A stretch of 64,000 nt of DNA, taken from NCBI RefSeq assembly GCF_046630445.1, contig NC_092333.1, positions 720,370,001-720,434,000 of the forward strand, in the 5' to 3' direction. Position numbers and translations under genes: made by a program. Under the pieces are notes generated by a model. That model ran no database searches. It was not told the DNA's origin and saw only the letters and a list, made by a program, of their open reading frames with translations. This document shows positions 58,093 to 64,000 of the stretch, piece by piece. Position 1 is the first letter of the stretch; every line of letters begins with the position of its first letter. The stretch comes from Rutidosis leptorrhynchoides. Lineage: Eukaryota; Streptophyta; Magnoliopsida; Asterales; Asteraceae.

Positions 58093-58486
58093 TGTTGGTT
58101 TATTTTGGCTAGTAGAAGATATGTTTATCCCACATTGGTGGGAGGAAGAAGTGAGGGGTGAGTGACTTGGTTATATAAGAGGGGCTAAGTCTTCATTCCA
58201 AATCACACCAATCAATACACTTTAAGTATTTGATTATTTCTTTCTTTTTTACCCTTGTTTGAGAGTTGTATTAGTTAAATATTTTGGAGAGTGTAGTTGG
58301 CTTAAGAGAGTCGTCTATATCATTGTAACAATTTGTGATATAGTGTATTTCTCTCTTTGGGGGCCGGTGGTTTTTCTCCTGTTTTGGAGTTTCCACGTTA
58401 AATCTTGTGTTGTGTACTGTTCTTATTTCTTTACTATTATTGTTGGGCTGGGTGGTGGGAATTAGTGAGACCGTAATTTCCCAACA
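58093..58486 (+). repeat. 3' LTR of element F
   Basis: 394 bp, preceded by the purine-rich tract aaaaggtggaga and followed by the second ATATT duplication. Confidence 0.92.
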
Positions 58487-58491
58487 ATATT

Positions 58492-59554
58492 CATATCCAT
58501 TTAAATTTAATTCATCCGTCTATATATATCCGATGGATTAAGTTGGTTAATGGATATTTATTGGATATATAAGAAATCTTATAATATTTTCAAATATATA
58601 ATGAAAATAAAACGTAATATAACATGACATAATTTAAAATTATTGCACCGGGATGTGTAATGTTTGTCTAAGAATGAACATAATTTGTTAAATTTACTAT
58701 CAAGCATATAATATGACAAATTATGTGTAATTTTTATGTTGAGATATATATGTTTTATTGTGAGTACTCATAGTGAATTCATTATAAAGTTGTAAGATGA
58801 ATGTGTAATGGTAAATATATTTGTAATAGTTATTGTATATGAATCTCTAATCTCATCACTCATAACTACCTAATTTATTCTTTTTAAAAAGTTAACGAAA
58901 ACTGTAATTTTACAGCTATTGTTTATGTTATGCGATTTATATTGATAATAGGTTGTAAAATTAAAATTGCTATAAAAATAGCAATTTAAAATTGCTACTG
59001 TAAAATTCCTACTCTATAGGCCATTGGCTATATAAAATTATTGTAAAATTGTTACTATATAGTCCATTGCTACTTTCAATTTGCTACTCTGAAATTGCTA
59101 ATGTATATGTCATTAATTGCTATTACATATGAACAAATTAGTCAATTTTATGTTTGTGTTTTGGGCACGACCCGACCTGACCCGATTTGACCCGACACAT
59201 TCAATATTTTGTGCAAGTTATCGAATAAAATTTTTAGGACCCTATTGGGTTTTGATCCTAGAATCGCCACTGGGTATATCCGTATATGAAAGGTGCAATC
59301 ATGATACTTGCTCATGAATCAGTAGGACGATACCGGACTCTAATTATATTAAACATGGTAACGTCTTCTTTCTCACAAAACATTCAGACGAACAGCCACC
59401 TAAATCATCCAAGTTAGAAAACTATATTACTTTAAAGTAATATAGTTAATTAGATTCATACTCAAACTATGTATAGGACCGTTAATATTAGTTTGAATAT
59501 GTACAAACTGAATGAACAAAAAACGAAATTAAAAACTAAACGAATTCATTTACC
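58492..59554. other. Spacer between elements F and H
   Basis: AT-rich sequence. It contains short repeats of 'aaattgctac' type near 58965-59110 and a 'cgacccgacctgacccg' run near 59168. No gene, RNA or complete mobile element was recognised. Confidence 0.45.
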
Positions 59555-60276
59555 TGTAACAATCAACAATCTGTGAGACAGATGCTTTTCAGCTCTTGAT
59601 TCTCAACGCCCAAGCCCTAACTGAGATGAGCTCAACGATCAATAGAACGAAATAACACAGTTTATTAATTGATACAAAAATTGATGAAACCCTAACTTAG
59701 CTAAATAATTGATCAGGTAACTGACTGATATAAGGAATAATGGAAATCTGAAATGATTTACCGATTGATAAAATGAATGATGCTTGCGAAGTAATCGATT
59801 GAGGATGAAGGAATAATAGACCTGATCGCCATCTTACGAAGTAATCTGAAATAATTTACCGATTATGTAGATCTCGTCTCTTTTAGAAATAGGAGGTTAT
59901 GTATATTATTTGTAGAAGAGAGGATTGATGATTTAGAAGTTTGATTGATCTTGAAGGCTTTGTTTATTACTTGATTTGCTTATTGAATTGCTTTGTTGCT
60001 TGATTACAAATGAGTGGTGAATCCATCTATTTATACTACACCATGGACTAGTCTAGAATACTTCATCATCTAATATCTAGATATTTCCTAAGTATTCTCA
60101 TGATAATTCTAGACTTAGATATTTTACAAGATTATTCTACACACATTCTACACTTTCACTACTACATATTACAAGAAGTTTCTACATAATGGGCTATAAT
60201 CTTGATCCAAAATATTTGTGTACTTGCAAGCCCAAATCCAAAACAAATAGCCCACAATCAAGTTTAGTTTCCAACA
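59555..60276 (-). repeat. 3' LTR of copia element H (outer edge approximate)
   Basis: The inner edge ...tttccaaca at 60276 is fixed by the polypurine tract. The outer edge is a guess from a TGTAACA start. An element-sense TATAAATA near 60030 fits the promoter position. Confidence 0.6.
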
Positions 60277-60289
60277 GCCCACCTTAAAC

Positions 60290-63200
60290 TTGATTTCGTC
60301 ACTCCGAGCATATTCCGTAATCTCTGAAAAGTCTCGTGTTTTAGAGGCTTTGTGAAAATATCAGCAACTTGGTCGAATGACTTCGTGTACTTTATCTGCA
60401 CCTCTTTATTTGTAACACACTCCCTGATGAAATGGTATTTCATATCGATGTGCTTGCTTCGATCATGGAAGACTGGATTCTTTGCTAGAGCAATCGCAGA
60501 CTTGTTATCCACATATATCTCCGTAGCTTCCTTTTGAAAAAACTTAAGCTCATTTAGTAACTTCCTGAGCCATATTGCATGATAGGTGCACGATGTTGCT
60601 GCTACAAACTCGACTTCACACATTGACAGAGTCACAATGGGTTGCTTCTTCGAGCTCCATGTGAATGTCGTATCTCCCATATAGAACACGAAACCACTCG
60701 TACTCTTACGATCATCTATGTCTCCAGCCCAATCACTATCACTGTATAAAACTAGCTTGAAGTGCTCAGAAGGCGAATAAAACAGGCCATAGTCAATCGT
60801 ACCTTTGATGTAGCGAAGTATCCTCTTGGCCGCCTTCAAGTGATTTATTGTAGGTGCTTCCATGTATCGACTTACTAGTCCAACTCCGTAGAGAATATCT
60901 GGCCTCGTGCAGGTTAGGTACCTCAGACTTCCAACCAAACTCTTGTATTGTGTTGGGTCCACCAAGTATCCTTCATCATCTTTTGACAATTTGAGATTGC
61001 AATCCACCGGTGTATTCATTGACTTGCAGTCAGTCATCTTAAACTTCTTGAGCACCTCATTCGCATAACCTTCTTGGGATATGAATATTCCTTCTTTCTT
61101 TTGTTTTACCTCGATCCCAAGATAGTAAGCCATAAGTCCAATGTCGGTCATCTCGGACTCCCGAACCATTGCTTTCTTGAACTCCTCAAACATTTTGGGA
61201 TTACTACCGGTGAATATCAAGTCATCCACGTATAGGCACACAATCATAACATCTCCATCATTGCTAACTTTGGTGTAGAGGGCATGCTCATGGGGGCATT
61301 TCGTAAAGTCATTCTGCTGGAAATACTTGTCTATCCTGCTATTCCATGCCCGAGGCGCTTGCTTCAACCCGTATAAGGCCTTTTTCAATTTTAGCACCTT
61401 ATTCTCTTGGCCTTTCACGATGTATCCCAAAGGTTGTTCTATATAGACTTCTTCTTCTAAGTGGCCATTAAGGAACGCGGATTTGACATCCATTTGATAA
61501 ATCTTCCAATTATGTTGAGCCGCAAGTGAGATTATCAATCTTATAATTTCTAGACGAGCGACGGGAGCAAATACCTCGTCATAGTCTATGCCGGCTCGTT
61601 GACTATATCCCTTCGCCACCAACCTTGCCTTATATCTTTCAACTTCACCTTTGGAATTCTTCTTGGCCTTGTACACCCATTTTACACCGATAGCCTTATG
61701 TCCCTTTGGTAGTGTGGCAAGATCCCATGTATTATTCTTCTCGATTGCTTGAATCTCTTCGTCCATAGCACATTTCCACTTTTGGTTTTTTGTTGCGTCT
61801 TCATAGCTTATTGGCTCACAATCGGCAAGAAGGCAGAACAATGATAGATCCTCCATAGGCTGTGTTACCTCGTACAAATCCTCAATGCTCCTTGTGTGAT
61901 GTTGTAGCCTACTTGATTTTCCTCCTGATGTTGGTGTCACTTCATTAGGTGTAGTGGTTGGAGTATGTGGAGAGTGCGGAGATGGTGTACTAGAAGGTTC
62001 TTGAACTTCTAGATATTCTTCGTTCTTTACAGTACTCTCGAATGGATAAGGGAGAAAGTCGTAGTTCTCCTCTTCGGGAACATTCCAATCCCATGTTGCT
62101 TCTTCATCGAACACCACGTCTCGACTTGAGATTACTTTACCATTCTTGGGATTGTATAGCTTGTAACCCTTCGAACTTGAGTCATAACCCACGAATATGA
62201 GTTTATCGCTTTTATCATCGAGCTTCGTCCTCTTCTGATCTGGCACATGAGCATATGCCACACTTCCGAACACTCGAAGGTGTGAGATGTCGGGCTTCCT
62301 TCCACTCCAAGCTTCAATGGGCGTTTTGTTTTTGACACTTCTAGTGGGCGAGCGATTTGATAGATAGATCGCACAGTCCACTGCCTCAGCCCAAAACTCC
62401 TTAGGCATCCTTTTGCTCTTTAACATACTCCGGGCCATATCAAGAATGGTCCTATTTTCTCTTTCCGCAAAACCATTTTGTTGAGGTGAATACGGAAGAG
62501 TTAGAGGACATCGTAACCCGTTGTTGTCGCAAAATTTCTTGAATTCCTTGGATGTGAACTCTCCTCCACGATCGGATCTCAACGCCTTTATGGTGAGACC
62601 ACTTTGATTCTCCACAAATGCTTTAAACTTCTTGAACATTCCAAAAGCTTCCGACTTCTCTTTTAGAAAATAGACCCATGTCTTTCGACTAAAATCATCA
62701 ATGAATAGAATAAAATATCTATTTTTACCAAAAGAAAGTGGGCTGATGGGTCCACACACATCCGTGTGAATAAGTTCTAGAGGTTTCTTCGCTCTACTAG
62801 AAGCTTCTGTTGGAAAACTGTTTCGGAAGTGCTTTCCTAGAAGGCATCCCTCACATATTTGATCCGGATGATTAATTGGAGGCAAACCCTTCACCATTCC
62901 TTTACTTGATAATAATTTTAACCCTCCAAAATTTAAGTGCCCGTATCTCATGTGCCAAAGCCAAGAAGTATCTTTGAAACATGCTTTTAAACATCTTGGA
63001 ATGTCATGTTGAATATTTAGCATGAACATCCTATTCGTTGACATTGGCACCTTAGCAATCAAACCTCCTTTTTGGTCTCTTAAAGAAAGAGTACGATTTA
63101 TCATGTGAATATCATAGCCTTTCTCTAAGAGTTGTCCAATACTCAGTATATTCGTCTTCATATTAGGCACATAATACACGTTAGAGATAAATTGATGCCT

Positions 63201-63359
63201 TCCATTTTTCAAGCGGATGAGAATCTTACCTTTGCCTTTAACCGGGACTTTAGAGGAATCTCCGAAGGTGATATTTCCACTAATTACCTCGTCTAACTCC
63301 ACAAACATGTTTTTGTCACCGCACATATGGTTGCTTGCACCCGTGTCGAGATACCACAA
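60290..63359 (-). CDS. pol of copia element H (protease to RNase H)
   Basis: A long open region. Protease [21 protein letters not shown] at the start. GAG-pre-integrase [16 protein letters not shown]...CEGCLLGK near residues 135-175. Integrase core [16 protein letters not shown] and [13 protein letters not shown] near 195-310. RT with [41 protein letters not shown] and [12 protein letters not shown] near 590-730. RNase H with [43 protein letters not shown] and [17 protein letters not shown] near 890-1010. The pattern is that of Tnt1-94-like (Tork) elements. Confidence 0.87.
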
Positions 63360-63379
63360 ATTTGATTCTCCGTTATCTT

Positions 63380-64000
63380 CACCTTTTCATGCTAGTAACA
63401 AAGTGTTTTTCACGGCTTCGGTATCTTCTTGCACTAAATTTGCTCTTTCTTGCACGTAATTGTTTGACTTCTCGCATTCCGAAGCATAATGGCCAAATTT
63501 ATGACAATTATAGCATTTGGTTTGAGAATTGTCATACCTTGGCCTTCTACTTGTGTAGCCTCTCCCGCGACCTCTTGTCGGGTGAAAATTTTGACTTCTT
63601 TCTTCATTTCTGTAAGAACTATAACCTCCACGTTTGATATATCCTTGTCCTCATCCTCGGCCACGTACTTGACCACGACCTCGTTGACTCGTTTGATGAG
63701 TATTTTCACTGCTCTCTTCCTTGAAAGACATTTTTGCTTGTAAAGCTTGCTCCAATGGCTCCTTATTATTCTTATTGAACCTCTCTTCATGGGCTTGTAG
63801 TGAACCCATGAGTTCATCGATAGTCATTGATTCTAGATCTTTAGATTCTTCGATGGCTACGACTATATAGTCGAATTTTGAATCTAATGATCTAAGAATC
63901 TTCTCAATGACTCTTACATCACTTAGAGTTTCACCATTCCTCTTTAATTGATTGACAATCGCCAAGACTCTTGTAAAATAATCGGAAATTGATTCTGAGT
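63380..64000 (-). pseudogene. gag region of copia element H, C-terminal part
   Basis: Contains [57 protein letters not shown], the UBN2-type copia gag end, followed by a Gly/Arg-rich stretch ([10 protein letters not shown]) and a zinc-knuckle region near 63480. Its N-terminal part lies beyond the right edge. It is broken. Confidence 0.75.

Larger units (their letters stand above)
56153..58486 (+). mobile_element. Small gag-only LTR element F (TR-GAG type, copia-related)
   Basis: A 2334-bp element with 394-bp TG...CA LTRs at 56153-56546 and 58093-58486 and an exact ATATT duplication (56148-56152, 58487-58491). After the 5' LTR come a Met-tRNA primer binding site (56549-56560) and a single gag ORF (56831-57622); before the 3' LTR is a purine-rich aaaaggtggaga tract. 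No protease, integrase, RT or RNase H is present in the 1546-bp interior. This matches the described TR-GAG class of non-autonomous elements. The LTRs differ at about 5-6 positions (roughly 1.5%), so it is older than D, E and G. The element looks whole for its class. Confidence 0.88.
59555..64000 (-). mobile_element. Ty1/copia (Tork/Tnt1-like) element H, 3' part; continues right of the window
   Basis: A minus-strand copia element. Its 3' LTR ends (plus strand) at 60276, next to a polypurine tract (aaggtgggc in element sense) at about 60277-60287. Coding runs leftward from beyond 64000: gag (about 64000-63380), protease, integrase, RT and RNase H (63359-60290). The outer edge of the LTR is not certain because its partner lies outside the window; the TG at 59555 is a good candidate, giving about 722 bp. 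A TATA-like TATAAATA on the minus strand lies near 60030. The gag part is broken, while the pol part looks close to whole. Confidence 0.85.

Overview
This window looks like AT-rich nuclear DNA from a flowering plant, most likely a eudicot. It holds a cytosolic-type tRNA-Ile(AAU) gene, an intron-bearing DEAD-box helicase gene, a PADRE/DUF4228 gene and several nested Ty1/copia and Ty3/gypsy LTR retrotransposons. The style of the elements resembles Asteraceae, but that is an impression from memory and the window does not prove it.

Layout. 1-5622: 3.4-kb-plus right end of a minus-strand gypsy-type element (B), with one LTR, a primer binding site, an extra ORF and a decayed poly(A)-binding-protein fragment. 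B inserted into the 5' LTR of a plus-strand Tekay-like gypsy element (A), which runs to 18292. A is also split by a 4.76-kb minus-strand solo LTR (C, 7959-12717, TSD TCCAC). 18301-18700: a 400-bp foldback repeat. 18900-29300: host gene RH42 (PRP5/DDX46-type splicing helicase), with a young plus-strand copia element (D, 23006-28910, TSD AATCT) inside its apparent 3'UTR intron. 30626-30902: a tRNA-derived SINE with a 10-bp TSD. 32320-32718: a truncated F-box/DUF295 gene. 33292-33365: tRNA-Ile(AAU). 34450-53219: a minus-strand copia element (E, TSD GACTT) into which a 13.1-kb minus-strand gypsy element (G, 36155-49250, TSD TGTGC) has jumped. 54629-55135: a PADRE/DUF4228 gene. 56153-58486: a small gag-only LTR element (F, TSD ATATT). 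About 59555 to beyond 64000: the 3' part of a minus-strand Tork/Tnt1-like copia element (H).

Most striking: element G, whose two 3252-bp LTRs look almost identical, carries two extra sense ORFs between its primer binding site and gag. One is an apparently complete F-box protein of the At2g35280-like type. The related element B carries a different extra ORF and a PABP fragment in the comparable zone. Both elements repeat their polypurine-tract motif internally near these extra modules. Together this suggests a gypsy group that picks up and carries host genes.

Only RH42, the tRNA and the PADRE gene look like ordinary working host genes. They sit in short islands between the nested insertions, and about three quarters of the window is retrotransposon. 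LTR comparisons give a relative order. A (about 1.3% LTR divergence over 705 bp) and F (roughly 1.5%) are the oldest that can be dated. D (about one difference in 372 bp), E and G are very recent, and G is younger than E because it sits inside it. Retroelements are described here as fossils at the level of families and parts.
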